Positions 1-10,005 of a stretch of 63,037 nucleotides of DNA are shown piece by piece. Every line of letters starts with the position of its first letter. Position 1 is the first letter of the stretch. The notes beneath the pieces are model-generated. The model was not told the origin of the DNA. It saw only the letters and a list, made by a program, of their open reading frames with translations, and made no database searches. Position numbers and translations under genes: made by a program. The stretch is from Actinomycetes bacterium. Lineage in GTDB: Bacteria; Actinomycetota; Acidimicrobiia; Acidimicrobiales; Bog-793. The stretch spans positions 1-63,037 of the forward strand of contig JAJZMK010000006.1 in the NCBI GenBank assembly GCA_021798275.1, given 5' to 3'.

Positions 1-799
1 CTACTTGAAAAAAAGAGGGCCGTCTTTCTCCGTTGAATACGTTGTATGAGCCGTAAGCGCCGTCGATCGGTAAGGCTTGATCTTTCCTTGATATGCCTAC
101 TTTGTTCTTTCCGCTTCTTTGTTTTTGGGTTTTTGTAAGCAGCCTGTATGCTACATTGGTGATTTCATTTCCTTCGGTAAAGATCAGTTCAATTTCACTC
201 CCACTCGGCCAGTTTTTTTTAACAGGCGGGAGACATTCAAGGTTTGCTCTAGATATCAGACAATCTGTTATTGGTATAACATCATGACTGTGGCGCCTAC
301 GCATACCTAGTGACCCGTTTTTGTCGGCGATCAACCGAATCCTGTTTCTCCAGCGTAAGCCGTTGTCATCTGCAAAAGGTGGCTTTACCTTAAATTCTAC
401 ATCCATGTCCCCGATGAAATTCAGACATTGCTTGACGACTTCTTCTTTCATCTTGCGTTGGTAAGATAATTCGGCATGCTGGAAGTCGCACCCTCCACAG
501 CCAAAAGACCCGGCAAATTGGCATGGGGGAGCGACTCTGTGGGGATTTCGATCAACAATTTCCACTACTTCAGCGCGTCTGAAGTGCTTATTTACGGATG
601 TGATTTTTGCTTTTACCGTTTCGCCCGGCAAACCGTGGTTGACAAAGTAAACATTGCCGTCATTGTGACTTATACAAGCTCCGCCGTTTACAATTTTCTC
701 CAGGTGAAGCAGCACTTCATTGTCTATGTCGAGTGGTTTTTCCAAGGTGTTATTGTGGTCTTTAGACAGTTTCCGTAAGTTCTTGGATGGTAAGCGCAT
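1..799 (-). CDS. 23S rRNA (uracil-5-)-methyltransferase, RlmD/RumA-like, 3' truncated by window edge
   Basis: Reverse-strand reading from ATG at 799-797: MRLPSKNLRKLSKDHNNTLEKPLDID...TRAM-like N-term, ...GSCGGCDFQHAELSYQ..., ending ...GERRPSFFQV at the edge (TrmA/RumA 'FFQvN' motif). Absent from the ORF track because it is open at the edge. Confidence 0.85.
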   Translation of the reverse strand, partial: MRLPSKNLRKLSKDHNNTLEKPLDIDNEVLLHLEKIVNGGACISHNDGNVYFVNHGLPGETVKAKITSVNKHFRRAEVVEIVDRNPHRVAPPCQFAGSFGCGGCDFQHAELSYQRKMKEEVVKQCLNFIGDMDVEFKVKPPFADDNGLRWRNRIRLIADKNGSLGMRRRHSHDVIPITDCLISRANLECLPPVKKNWPSGSEIELIFTEGNEITNVAYRLLTKTQKQRSGKNKVGISRKDQALPIDGAYGSYNVFNGERRPSFFQV

Positions 800-2903
800 G
801 GCCAAATAACGGACCCTCGGCTTCGTTGTAGCCTATAGAGCTGAGCAGGTTGGCTTGTGTTCTGAGTCTTACACCTGATGCTATCGTGGCGATGTCAAGA
901 CCTGCACCCAGGCTGGCAACCGCTGCGGCGATGGCGGAACTTCCCGGTTGTTCATGTATCTGTTCTGTCAGGGTGGGATCTAATTTCAATCTTGATATGG
1001 GAAGCTTTGACAACAGATTAAAGCTCGACCATCCGGCACCCACGTTTGTCAATAGAACCAAAAAGCCCATTTTGGTCAATGCCACAATACTGTTAGCCGC
1101 AGCCGGCCCGGCATCAAGAAGTGCTTGCTCGTTAATTTCAAAGCAGAATAACTCTTTTTTCAGGCCGTAGGAGTTGACAGGAGAAGCGATGGTGGAGACT
1201 ATGGCTTCATCTACGAGCATGCGGTTGGCGATCGGTATACGAATGGCGCATTTTGGTATCAAAATTTTTTTATCCATTGTCGGGGTAAGGCTGTCCGAAA
1301 CGGACTTGCAAATATTATCCAGAATGGTAGCGTATAACTCACGCCCAAGGTTTATTTCGCAAGAGAAGGGCAAAATATCGGAAAAAGAGAGCGTCGTATC
1401 TTCCGGTATGTAGGTAATAAAACTTGCTGAAGCAGCCATTATCCTGTGACTTTCAAGAGAGACAACCGGTAAGAATGTGATACGGAGCTCTTTCTTATCA
1501 ATAATTTCATTCACTAGCTTCATCTTTGCCGAGCGTCCAAACATATCCTGCTTCATGACGTCGTCATAAATTTCAAATCTGTTCCCGCCACGCTCTTTTG
1601 CTTTATAGAGAGCGGAATCAGCTTCGTCGATCATAGTTGGTCCGTCGTTGTTCCTAGATAGAGAGATACCTATACTGGCCGATACGCTTACGGACGTTTC
1701 CGTCAGCGGAACAGGCTTATAGATGGCCCGTCTGACGCGCTCGGCTATTGATAAAGACGTAGTGATATCCAGAATTCCTTCCGCCAGCATCACGAATTCG
1801 TCACCACCAAAACGGGCTATGGTATCTCCGGGGCGCGTCACCTCTTTTAGTCTTTCGGCAACCGCTATGATAAGTTTATCGCCGGCGGTGTGTCCGTAGG
1901 TATCGTTAACTTTCTTAAAGCCATCTATATCGAGGTAGTAAAGAGCGATCGGGACTCCGGACCTTTTGGCTCTGGCAATAGCTATCTCCAAGTGGTCAAG
2001 CAATAGGGCGCGGTTGGCAAGTCCGGTGAGAGCGTCATGCGTGGCTTGGTAAGCCAGACTGGCATTTTCCTGTATCCTGGTGGTTACATCTCTGGCGTTG
2101 CCGACGATACCTTGGACTGCCGGATCTTCAAGATGATTGGAGGCTACAATCTCCAAGTGTCGCCAAGAGTTATCCCAAGCTCTGAGGCGTATGGAAATTT
2201 CCACCACGCTACCCAAGTTTTCCTGGAGGTACTGAACTTTCTCGGCGTTGGCCTCCAAATCCTCAGGGTGAATGTAATCCCTGAGGTAAGTGCCTATGGC
2301 GTCTTTTTCCGCCACGCCGGTTATTTCAAAGAAAGCCGGGCTGGCGTATTTGATGCGGCCTTCATTGTCACTCAAGGTAATCATATCCCCGGACCTTGCC
2401 ATAAGAGCAGAAAACCTATCAAAAGCCGCCTGTAGCTGATTATTGTGTTCCTGGAGATCGGTGATATCCATAAAAGTAGCTATGACACCGACTTCTTGTG
2501 CCGAGAGCCTTATTGGCTTTGTATTGGCAATCGTCCATAATCGCTTGAACTTGCCATCGGCGGAGGGAACATCTATACCGATGGTAATGCGATTCATCGC
2601 CTCTCCCGTGGAGAGGGTTTTGAGTATGGGACTGTCTTCTTTCTCCCAGGCTGTGCCGTCTAAGTGATAAGTGGCGGAAATGTGCTCCAAAGCATTGACG
2701 CCGACGATGTTCTCTTGATCGGCATTGAGCATATTGCAGGCGGCTTGATTGACAGCTATTATGCGACCCGTGTGGTCGTGGATTATAACGCCATGCTCAA
2801 GACCTTCTATGACCGCACGATAATCTACTTCATCAGTGCGTATTTCATCAGTGCGGATTTCATCAGAGCGTGTAGCTCCCGATTTTTCTTTTGCTGTTAT
2901 CAT
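762..2903 (-). CDS. PAS-PAS-GGDEF diguanylate cyclase with degenerate EAL-like C-terminal domain
   Basis: PAS-like segments; RPGDTIARFGGDEFVML (GGDEF plus upstream RxxD); C-terminal region EAL-like without the EAL signature. Start assigned at MITAKEK; the tracked ORF extends to 2993. Confidence 0.9.
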   Translation of the reverse strand: MITAKEKSGATRSDEIRTDEIRTDEVDYRAVIEGLEHGVIIHDHTGRIIAVNQAACNMLNADQENIVGVNALEHISATYHLDGTAWEKEDSPILKTLSTGEAMNRITIGIDVPSADGKFKRLWTIANTKPIRLSAQEVGVIATFMDITDLQEHNNQLQAAFDRFSALMARSGDMITLSDNEGRIKYASPAFFEITGVAEKDAIGTYLRDYIHPEDLEANAEKVQYLQENLGSVVEISIRLRAWDNSWRHLEIVASNHLEDPAVQGIVGNARDVTTRIQENASLAYQATHDALTGLANRALLLDHLEIAIARAKRSGVPIALYYLDIDGFKKVNDTYGHTAGDKLIIAVAERLKEVTRPGDTIARFGGDEFVMLAEGILDITTSLSIAERVRRAIYKPVPLTETSVSVSASIGISLSRNNDGPTMIDEADSALYKAKERGGNRFEIYDDVMKQDMFGRSAKMKLVNEIIDKKELRITFLPVVSLESHRIMAASASFITYIPEDTTLSFSDILPFSCEINLGRELYATILDNICKSVSDSLTPTMDKKILIPKCAIRIPIANRMLVDEAIVSTIASPVNSYGLKKELFCFEINEQALLDAGPAAANSIVALTKMGFLVLLTNVGAGWSSFNLLSKLPISRLKLDPTLTEQIHEQPGSSAIAAAVASLGAGLDIATIASGVRLRTQANLLSSIGYNEAEGPLFGHALTIQELTETV
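2829..2873. repeat. 15-bp x3 in-frame tandem repeat
   Basis: ttcatcagtgcgtat / ttcatcagtgcggat / ttcatcagagcgtgt; encodes (S/T)DEIR-type repeats at the protein N-terminus. Confidence 0.8.
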
Positions 2904-2928
2904 ATCGATGTTCAGATACCTCTGCTGC

Positions 2929-3537
2929 TTATTCCCCGGAGTCGTCGTCTTCAACTTGATAAAAAGGTAAATCAAGGTCAGCCAGCCTGACAAGCCCCGA
3001 GGCTATCAAACCCGCCAACATCATAACCTGATTTTCCAATCGGTCTCTTCCTTCAAGGGCAGTCTCCTCTAATCTCAGTACCGATTGGAGTGAAATTTCA
3101 ATAGCCGCTTGCGATGTAGCTTTATTAGAACTGTACACCTCTTCAGAGCGCGGGTCTGTGAATTCTAAAATTTCTTCACCCATGGTGGCCGTCAAGCCAT
3201 CCAGTGCGGAAAGTATCAATTTGGGATTTGGTAGTTCCCTTAATCTCTGCAATCTCAAAGTGACTTCAAGAGCAATTTCAATGGTCTCCGTGGAAGGCTC
3301 TCCTATGGTCCACGAGCGATAAGCGCTTTGGCTCCATGTCGGCCACTCTAACGTTATATCGGCGCGCACCCTAGGCGGAGATTGTTCGCCGGGAAGACTG
3401 TAAGAGGTTTCAAAAGAAAGGTCTCCCGATAAAATATCGGACAAAAGTCTTTCCTCAATTTGCTGTGGTTCCAGAAGGCTTTGCTCTAAAGCAGACTTCA
3501 GTTGATAGATTACTCTGAGAAAAATATGATCAAACAT
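2929..3537 (-). CDS. hypothetical protein (202 aa)
   Basis: Long ORF directly upstream of the GGDEF gene on the same strand; no family recognised. Confidence 0.65.
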   Translation of the reverse strand: MFDHIFLRVIYQLKSALEQSLLEPQQIEERLLSDILSGDLSFETSYSLPGEQSPPRVRADITLEWPTWSQSAYRSWTIGEPSTETIEIALEVTLRLQRLRELPNPKLILSALDGLTATMGEEILEFTDPRSEEVYSSNKATSQAAIEISLQSVLRLEETALEGRDRLENQVMMLAGLIASGLVRLADLDLPFYQVEDDDSGE

Positions 3538-3691
3538 TTATATATTACGCTAATCAAATTTTATGGATCCGGTATCGATAAATTGTACTTTTCTGATAAC
3601 CGATATTTTTTATATTAACAACTTAATGCAAAAGGATTACTTCTCCTGTATTCTTCGAACAAAGACTATGGTGTCCAGATCGCGGGGTCAG

Positions 3692-4555
3692 ATGTTGACG
3701 GAAACAACAAATACATGGCTCAAGAGGGGATTCTTGCTGTATGCGCATCAGGGAGGTGCTTTGGATGCGCCGGCAAGTACGCTATTTGCTATGGAACAGG
3801 CTCTTCAAAGCGGGGCCAACGGTATTGAATTAGACGTCCACCGCACCAGAGACGGCGTGTTGGTGGTCAGCCATGATCCGGTTGTGGATACCACGACGAA
3901 CGGCAGCGGAGCCATAGCGGATCTGGATTATGAATATATATCACGATTGAATAACGCTTATTATTTTACAGAAGAGACGCCTTCTTCTCCGGAATCATAT
4001 CCTTATAGGGATATTGGGGCAAATAATCCCAAGTTTTCCGTGGCGCGCCTTGAAGAAGTGCTTTCCTGCTTTCCTGATGTGGTGTTAAATCTTGATATCA
4101 AACAGACATTTCCGGCTGTAACACCTTACGAAGAGCAGTTGGCTTTAATGTTGCGACACTACGGGCGCCAAGAGAATACGATAGTGGCATCTTTCCACGA
4201 CAAGGCCATAGAGAGATTCTCGGAAGTAGCTCCCGAGTTCGCCACTGCCCCCGGAGCTGCGGAGATGGCTATGTACGGTAAAGCGTTTTTTGGCGGCACG
4301 GCCATCAGTAAATCGATTACCCGTCATGTTGCCCTACAAGTTCCGGCCAAAGTGGGAAGCATGGATATCATAAGCAAAAGCTTTGTGGAAACAGCCCATG
4401 AACTCGGATTGGCTATTCATGTCTGGACGATTAACGACGAAAAAACCGCTTTGGAGCTGTTGGATACCAAAGTAGATGCCATAATGACGGACAGGCCAAA
4501 AGCATTAGCCAATATTGACAAACTGAAATCACTGCTGGATACCTCTTCTAGATGA
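3692..4555 (+). CDS. glycerophosphodiester phosphodiesterase family protein
   Basis: YAHQGGALDAPASTLFAMEQALQSGANGIELDVHRTRDGVLVVSHDPVVDTTTNGSG and HVWTINDEKTALELLDTKVDAIMTDRP are GDPD hallmarks. Start inferred at MLTETTNT; the ORF extends to 3563. Confidence 0.92.
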   Translation: MLTETTNTWLKRGFLLYAHQGGALDAPASTLFAMEQALQSGANGIELDVHRTRDGVLVVSHDPVVDTTTNGSGAIADLDYEYISRLNNAYYFTEETPSSPESYPYRDIGANNPKFSVARLEEVLSCFPDVVLNLDIKQTFPAVTPYEEQLALMLRHYGRQENTIVASFHDKAIERFSEVAPEFATAPGAAEMAMYGKAFFGGTAISKSITRHVALQVPAKVGSMDIISKSFVETAHELGLAIHVWTINDEKTALELLDTKVDAIMTDRPKALANIDKLKSLLDTSSR

Positions 4556-4937
4556 GGTAGAAACGACAAAAGAATATTTTATGGACGTGATCAGTAATTT
4601 CAGGTACAACTCACCATAGTGGTTTGTAGCACTATTTGGCGTAACTATATATGCATTACCTCACTGTATTGATAAATATCAACCGCGACCACAGTTTGGT
4701 TTTTTACCGTGATTAGCGCTTTTCTTTTTTCTGAGTTTTCTCTTGTTTGTTCTTTTTGACATAGCTCTATGATACTACTCGATAAACTCAAGTGAATTTA
4801 TCACTTTGTGACATTGTCCAAAAGATTATCAAAAGTAACTTTGCCTGGCTACAAGATAGTCTTGTAGCTGGATATATGGTAGTCTACTGCTAAGGTATTA
4901 GACGAAGTAGATGAGGCTGTAAGCGGAGGCTTCCCAA

Positions 4938-5282
4938 TTGTCCTGGCTGATATACAACGGACAAGTTATTGCCAGTATCGAAGAGAGAAAACGCGGCTTT
5001 TATGAGGTTTTCCAGAGTTGCGGTAGGAAGTTGACAGGTGTAAATGGCGTCATCATGACAGGATCGGTGTTTCTGCTTCATAATATCGGATCCTCACTGG
5101 AGGTAGACATCATAGTTCTGGACGAACAATTTTCTGTCAAAAAATTGAAATTCTTAAAAGGTAATAGATTTGCTTTTGTCGGTAAAAAATCCAAATACGT
5201 CCTGCTGGGATCCAAAAAATCATTGGCGAAATATAATATTCAAGTGGGGGACATTTTAAAAATTGTCTCTGAAGGTTTTTGA
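4938..5282 (+). CDS. DUF192-like protein
   Basis: EERKRGFYEV...TGSVFLLHNIGSSLEVDIIVLDEQFSVKKLKFL...VGDILKI resembles DUF192; TTG start with GGAGG eight nt upstream. Confidence 0.6.
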   Translation: MSWLIYNGQVIASIEERKRGFYEVFQSCGRKLTGVNGVIMTGSVFLLHNIGSSLEVDIIVLDEQFSVKKLKFLKGNRFAFVGKKSKYVLLGSKKSLAKYNIQVGDILKIVSEGF

Positions 5283-5399
5283 GATAGCTGCCTTTCGGAT
5301 AAAAGGCCGGTACGGTCTTTTCTGGCTGCAACAAAACTCCGTTGTGTTATATAAGCGTAAAGTCTTACCGGCATCTCGTAAAGGTATAGGATATCTCCG

Positions 5400-6248
5400 G
5401 TGATCGGTACCCTTTATATCGTGTCAACCCCTATAGGCAATTTGCAAGATATGACAGAAAGAGCGCGCAAGGTATTGGCTGATTGCGACGTCGTCTGCTG
5501 TGAAGATACAAGACATTCAGGGATGCTATTAAAAAAGTTGGGTATCAACGCTAAAAAGCTGCTTTCCGTACATAAATTGAATGAAGCTTCCAAGGCCGAC
5601 GTAATCGTTGAGATGCTGTTAAAAGGATCCGACATAGCTTTGATCTCCGATGCGGGAACCCCTTTGATATCAGATCCCGGAGAGAGGGTTGTGCAAAGCG
5701 CAGTTAGTGCCGGGATAGAGGTGGTAGCCATTCCGGGGGCATCGTCGGTATTGGCGGCGTTGGTGGTAAGCGGATTTGAACTTGATCGGTGGAGTTTTGA
5801 GGGTTTTTTGGAGCGAAAAGGCCCGGAGCGTAAAGCCCAGTTATCAAGGCTTAAATTCAGTACCGGCGTTACACTGTTCTTTGAATCTCCCAATAGAATA
5901 GCTAAGTCAGCGTTTGAATTGGCAGGCTATTGCGAACCGGAACGACGGATTGTGATAGCCAGAGAGCTGACGAAAATGCACGAAGAAATTTGGCGGGGAA
6001 CTGTTATGGATATTTCCGAGCGCTTTATCGCCAAAGTTCCAACCAAAGGTGAAATTATTTTAGTGGTCGATAAATTTCATGGGAAGATCTCAGATCCCTA
6101 TGGTTTCGGGAACACTTTGTCCATGTTAGAAAAACTTTTCCGTTCCGGATATAGCCGTCACGATGCCTTGGCCATCGTTACGTTATTGACAGAGAGAGGG
6201 CATAAGGAAGCTTACGATATCTCGTTAGACATCTGGAATAACAGATAA
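5400..6248 (+). CDS. rsmI: 16S rRNA (cytidine(1402)-2'-O)-methyltransferase
   Basis: GTLYIVSTPIGNLQDMTERARKVLADCDVVCCEDTRHSGMLL, SDAGTPLISDPGERVV, IPGASSVLAALVVSG. Confidence 0.97.
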   Translation: MIGTLYIVSTPIGNLQDMTERARKVLADCDVVCCEDTRHSGMLLKKLGINAKKLLSVHKLNEASKADVIVEMLLKGSDIALISDAGTPLISDPGERVVQSAVSAGIEVVAIPGASSVLAALVVSGFELDRWSFEGFLERKGPERKAQLSRLKFSTGVTLFFESPNRIAKSAFELAGYCEPERRIVIARELTKMHEEIWRGTVMDISERFIAKVPTKGEIILVVDKFHGKISDPYGFGNTLSMLEKLFRSGYSRHDALAIVTLLTERGHKEAYDISLDIWNNR

Positions 6249-6258
6249 TTTTAAATTT

Positions 6259-7866
6259 ATGGACGCAAGTGGTCAATCTGGTAATACACTCGCCATAGTG
6301 AGTAAGCATTTTTATATAACTACGCCAATCTATTATGTCAACGATAGACCGCACTTAGGCACGGCATACACGATGGTGATAGCCGATGCTTTGGCCCGCT
6401 GGCATAGATTGATAGGCGATGACGTATTTTTCTTAACAGGAACCGACGAGCACGGACAAAAGATCGCCAATGCGGCTGCGGAAAAATCACTTTCTCCGCA
6501 GGCATGGGTAGATGAGGCTAGCCTCTGGTTTAAAGACGCTTGGAAAGCGCTGAACATCTCCAACGACGTGTTTATAAGAACCACAGAGGAGCGCCACCAC
6601 AAAGCGGTTCATCAATTTATGCAAAATATTTTTGATAACGGCTACATATATAAAGGCAATTATCAAGGATGGTATTGCGTAGCATGTGAAGCTTATTATC
6701 AGGAAGAGGAATTGCTCCCAGGCCAGCTATGTCCTCAGCACCTCAAAGATGTGAAGTGGATGGTAGAGGAGAATTACTTCTTTGCTCTATCGAAATTTGA
6801 GGACCGTTTACTGCAATTATATGCAGATCGCCAAGATATGATCACACCTCCTTCTAGGTATAACGAGATCGTATCTCAGTTGCGACAAGGGCTTCGTGAC
6901 ATATCGATTACGCGAACATCGATTGATTGGGGCGTCAAAGTACCTTGGGATAAAGACCATGTATTTTATGTCTGGTGTGACGCTCTGGTCAATTATCTTA
7001 CAGCCATAGGTTATCCAAAAGACCAAGATCAAATGGACACCTGGTGGCCCAATGTCCATCACCTGGTAGGTAAAGACATAATTAAATTTCACTGTATTTG
7101 GTGGCCAGCTCTTTGTATGGCGGCAGGTTTGAATCCACCCAATCATATTCTTGCGCATGGATGGCTACTTGTTTCTGGTGAAAAAATGTCTAAATCCCGT
7201 CTAAATCAAATTGATGCCGCCCGTTACGGAGAGCACGTTGGGGTGGAACCTTTGCGCTATCATTTGTTGCGTGAGATACCGCTTGGAGCTGACTCCGACT
7301 TTTCAGAAGAAGGGCTGATATCTCGCTACAATTCCGATTTGGCCAATAATTTAGGGAACCTACTGGCCAGGGTTGTTACGCTAGTACAAAATAAGTACTC
7401 CGGCGTAATACCAGATAACGACGTATGTAACCCCACTTGTGAGATGAAAGCTATTATTAATGCCACCGCCAGAGATGCGGCTTTGGCTTGGAATAACTTT
7501 ACGCCCGATCAGGCTTTGACGCACACCTGGAATCTTATCCGTGAGGTGAACTCTCTTTTGGAGTCCAACGAACCGTGGAAAATGTCTCCCGGTGAGAAAC
7601 TCGGACATATTTTAACGGATGCTTTGGAGGCTTTACAACTCATAGCGGTAATGTCGTATCCGGCCATACCTGAATCTGCAAATGAAATATGGCGCAGATT
7701 GGCTCTGCCCGGTGACATCGAAAACGCAATTACTAATGTGCCGGCGCTACTTGCCATGTTGACAGAAGAAAGCATAGGCGAGACATATGCAGTTGTGAAT
7801 TATAAAATAGCTGGCAATCAAGTAGTTTTGGGTCCCGCCCTTTTCCCCAGGCGTAAAGCCGGATGA
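6259..7866 (+). CDS. metG: methionyl-tRNA synthetase
   Basis: FYITTPIYYVNDRPHLGTAYTMVIADALARW, TGTDEHGQKI, GEKMSKSRLN. Confidence 0.98.
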   Translation: MDASGQSGNTLAIVSKHFYITTPIYYVNDRPHLGTAYTMVIADALARWHRLIGDDVFFLTGTDEHGQKIANAAAEKSLSPQAWVDEASLWFKDAWKALNISNDVFIRTTEERHHKAVHQFMQNIFDNGYIYKGNYQGWYCVACEAYYQEEELLPGQLCPQHLKDVKWMVEENYFFALSKFEDRLLQLYADRQDMITPPSRYNEIVSQLRQGLRDISITRTSIDWGVKVPWDKDHVFYVWCDALVNYLTAIGYPKDQDQMDTWWPNVHHLVGKDIIKFHCIWWPALCMAAGLNPPNHILAHGWLLVSGEKMSKSRLNQIDAARYGEHVGVEPLRYHLLREIPLGADSDFSEEGLISRYNSDLANNLGNLLARVVTLVQNKYSGVIPDNDVCNPTCEMKAIINATARDAALAWNNFTPDQALTHTWNLIREVNSLLESNEPWKMSPGEKLGHILTDALEALQLIAVMSYPAIPESANEIWRRLALPGDIENAITNVPALLAMLTEESIGETYAVVNYKIAGNQVVLGPALFPRRKAG

Positions 7867-8030
7867 CGAAAAAAGAATTGCTGTTTGCGATACAAAGTCC
7901 ATATATTTTATGTGTCATCTGCCGCCGTAAAAGCCCGCTAATGTGGGAAAATATACAAGCTTGCAAATTCATAAGTGATTCGTTGAATCTTTTTGGACGA
8001 GAAGAGATAATAGGTGTGATAACCAAGTGA
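7863..8030 (+). CDS. putative 55-aa microprotein between metG and tatD
   Basis: MTKKELLFAIQSPYILCVICRRKSPLMWENIQACKFISDSLNLFGREEIIGVITK*; ATG overlaps metG TGA (ATGA), its TGA overlaps tatD GTG (GTGA). Below the ORF-track length cutoff. Confidence 0.5.
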   Translation: MTKKELLFAIQSPYILCVICRRKSPLMWENIQACKFISDSLNLFGREEIIGVITK

Positions 8031-8923
8031 GTTGGATAGATACCCATTGCCATCTGGAAGATTCTATAGAACTTGCCGCTATATTGGCGCAAGCTACTTT
8101 AGCCAATGTCAAGAGCATGATAACGGTTGGCACCGATATAGGTTCTTCCTTGCAGACCGTAAGTCTGGCATCGGCTATAGCAACCGCTAAAGAAAGCGGA
8201 ATGGATTTGCGGCAATTCGTCAAAAAGCGCTTTCAAGACGCCAGCGCGGCCGACATTCTGCTGTCAAAGAGCCCTTACGATGAAAACGATATCTTGGATC
8301 TACCTGACATATGGGCCGTTGTGGGGGTTCATCCACATGAAGCCAAAAATGGCGTTGCTCCTCTTTACGATATTGTCGGAGGCCTGGATGAGTCTGGCAA
8401 AGGCCATACTGGTTCCGTGGTGGCAATCGGTGAATGCGGACTTGACTATTACTATGGAAATTCTCCGGTAGAGGATCAAAAGAGAGCATTTACGGAGCAA
8501 ATCTTACTTGCTCACCGATTGGATCTGTCGCTGGTGATACACACCCGAGATGCTTGGCAAGATACGTTTGAAATTCTAAGTGAACACAAATTGCCGACCA
8601 ATACTATAATTCATTGCTTTACCGGAACCGTGTCGGAAGCACGAAGGCTGATAGACATGGGGGCTTATATCTCATTTAGCGGTATAGTCACCTTTAAAAA
8701 CGCTTTGGATATACAGGATGCGGCAAAGTTTTGTCCCATGGACAGGATCTTGGTGGAAACAGATTCTCCATACCTAACCCCCGTTCCTCATAGAGGCATT
8801 AAAAATCAGCCCGGCTTTGTCGGTCTCGTGGGAGCTAAAATAGCCGAGATAAAAGGTATAGGCGTAGATCAAGTGGCCGAGCAAACACTAAACAACGCTA
8901 GGCAAGCCTTTTCCTTGCTCTAA
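8027..8923 (+). CDS. tatD: TatD family hydrolase
   Basis: WIDTHCHLED, VVGVHPHEA, AIGECGLDYYYGNSPVEDQKRAF, VIHTRDAW, IIHCFTGT, LVETDSPYLTPVPHRG. Confidence 0.95.
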   Translation: MSWIDTHCHLEDSIELAAILAQATLANVKSMITVGTDIGSSLQTVSLASAIATAKESGMDLRQFVKKRFQDASAADILLSKSPYDENDILDLPDIWAVVGVHPHEAKNGVAPLYDIVGGLDESGKGHTGSVVAIGECGLDYYYGNSPVEDQKRAFTEQILLAHRLDLSLVIHTRDAWQDTFEILSEHKLPTNTIIHCFTGTVSEARRLIDMGAYISFSGIVTFKNALDIQDAAKFCPMDRILVETDSPYLTPVPHRGIKNQPGFVGLVGAKIAEIKGIGVDQVAEQTLNNARQAFSLL

Positions 8924-9044
8924 CCTTGCTCTTTCGCCATGTCTTGTTGCGGTCTGTCCTAAGAGCGAACAGAGTATGTAAAGCTTAGAAAGCGATAAAA
9001 CTACCTTCTTGAGGGTACTCGTTTTTAGCTATCTGCTCCACACC

Positions 9045-9785
9045 CTATTCCAATCCTGTTTTACCGATAGGGGTAGACTGCGTAGGTAGTGTAATTTTTA
9101 CAATAGAATTCCACTTTGTGAAAGTAACATCGGCATATCCGTTTTTTCCTTGTGAGAGGGTAGCTTTTAGCGGCAGATGATTTTTGGTAACAGAGGTGTA
9201 TAAGATCTCAGTTTCACTAAGTCCGCCTTGTGATTGTGGATGCCCCACGATCCCCAGCACTTTTTTACCGTTGAGCTTTGGATTTTTCAAATAAGTCACT
9301 TTACCAGGTATTTTTATCTGCTGCATTTGTCCTGAAATAGTGAGCGATGCAGTTAAATTGATATACGCGACATCAGTTTTGGGAATAAAAATCCACTTAT
9401 TACCGTATTTCTCCGCTCCGGCTTTCTTGAAACCAAAGAAAGAGATCAGTGTCAGAGAATTGGCTTTTAAGTAAAGCCTACCGTTTTGGTAAACCTCTTG
9501 GGATGCACCCTTTATTTTACCGTCTCTGTATGTTGAGTACACGTATCCCTTGTCTATACCGGCGCTACCGCTTTGCGATATGGTCGCTTGTCCCAAATGA
9601 TCATAATTTGTAAAATGTACCGATCGCATGTCGCTGCCTGATTTAACGGCAATACTCAACAGTTGGGATGGTTTTAGTGGTCGCCTCTGAGAGCGAGTAG
9701 CGGCTCCGGCAGGTAAAGATAGCAGCGATAGAGATGTGGCTCCCGACAAGAGAGATGCGGTAAGTATTTTAAGCGTATTTTTCAT
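9045..9785 (-). CDS. secreted hypothetical protein
   Basis: MKNTLKILTASLLSGATSLSLLSLPAGAATRS signal peptide; start inferred downstream of the tracked start. Confidence 0.75.
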   Translation of the reverse strand: MKNTLKILTASLLSGATSLSLLSLPAGAATRSQRRPLKPSQLLSIAVKSGSDMRSVHFTNYDHLGQATISQSGSAGIDKGYVYSTYRDGKIKGASQEVYQNGRLYLKANSLTLISFFGFKKAGAEKYGNKWIFIPKTDVAYINLTASLTISGQMQQIKIPGKVTYLKNPKLNGKKVLGIVGHPQSQGGLSETEILYTSVTKNHLPLKATLSQGKNGYADVTFTKWNSIVKITLPTQSTPIGKTGLE

Positions 9786-10005
9786 AGATCCCCAACCAAT
9801 CCTTCTGTCGACAAAGCTATAAGAAGCAAAACAAAATTGTTTCTCGACCACTCAAGAATAATATAAGCATTCTTGTCTTTACAAAAATAAAGGTAGAAAT
9901 TATTTAGGATATTTTTAGCGGCTTGTTATGTAAAAATCCAGATCTTTGCTTATTCTTGTTTCTGTCGGTAATGAATTGTTTTACGCCAGTAAAAGTAAAT
10001 TTTAA

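Noticed and set aside
5414-5893. 159-aa minus-strand ORF antisense to rsmI (similar cases opposite ftsY, dnaE and htrA)
   Set aside because: Ser/Pro-rich shadow ORFs on the complement of well-supported genes; no family resemblance.
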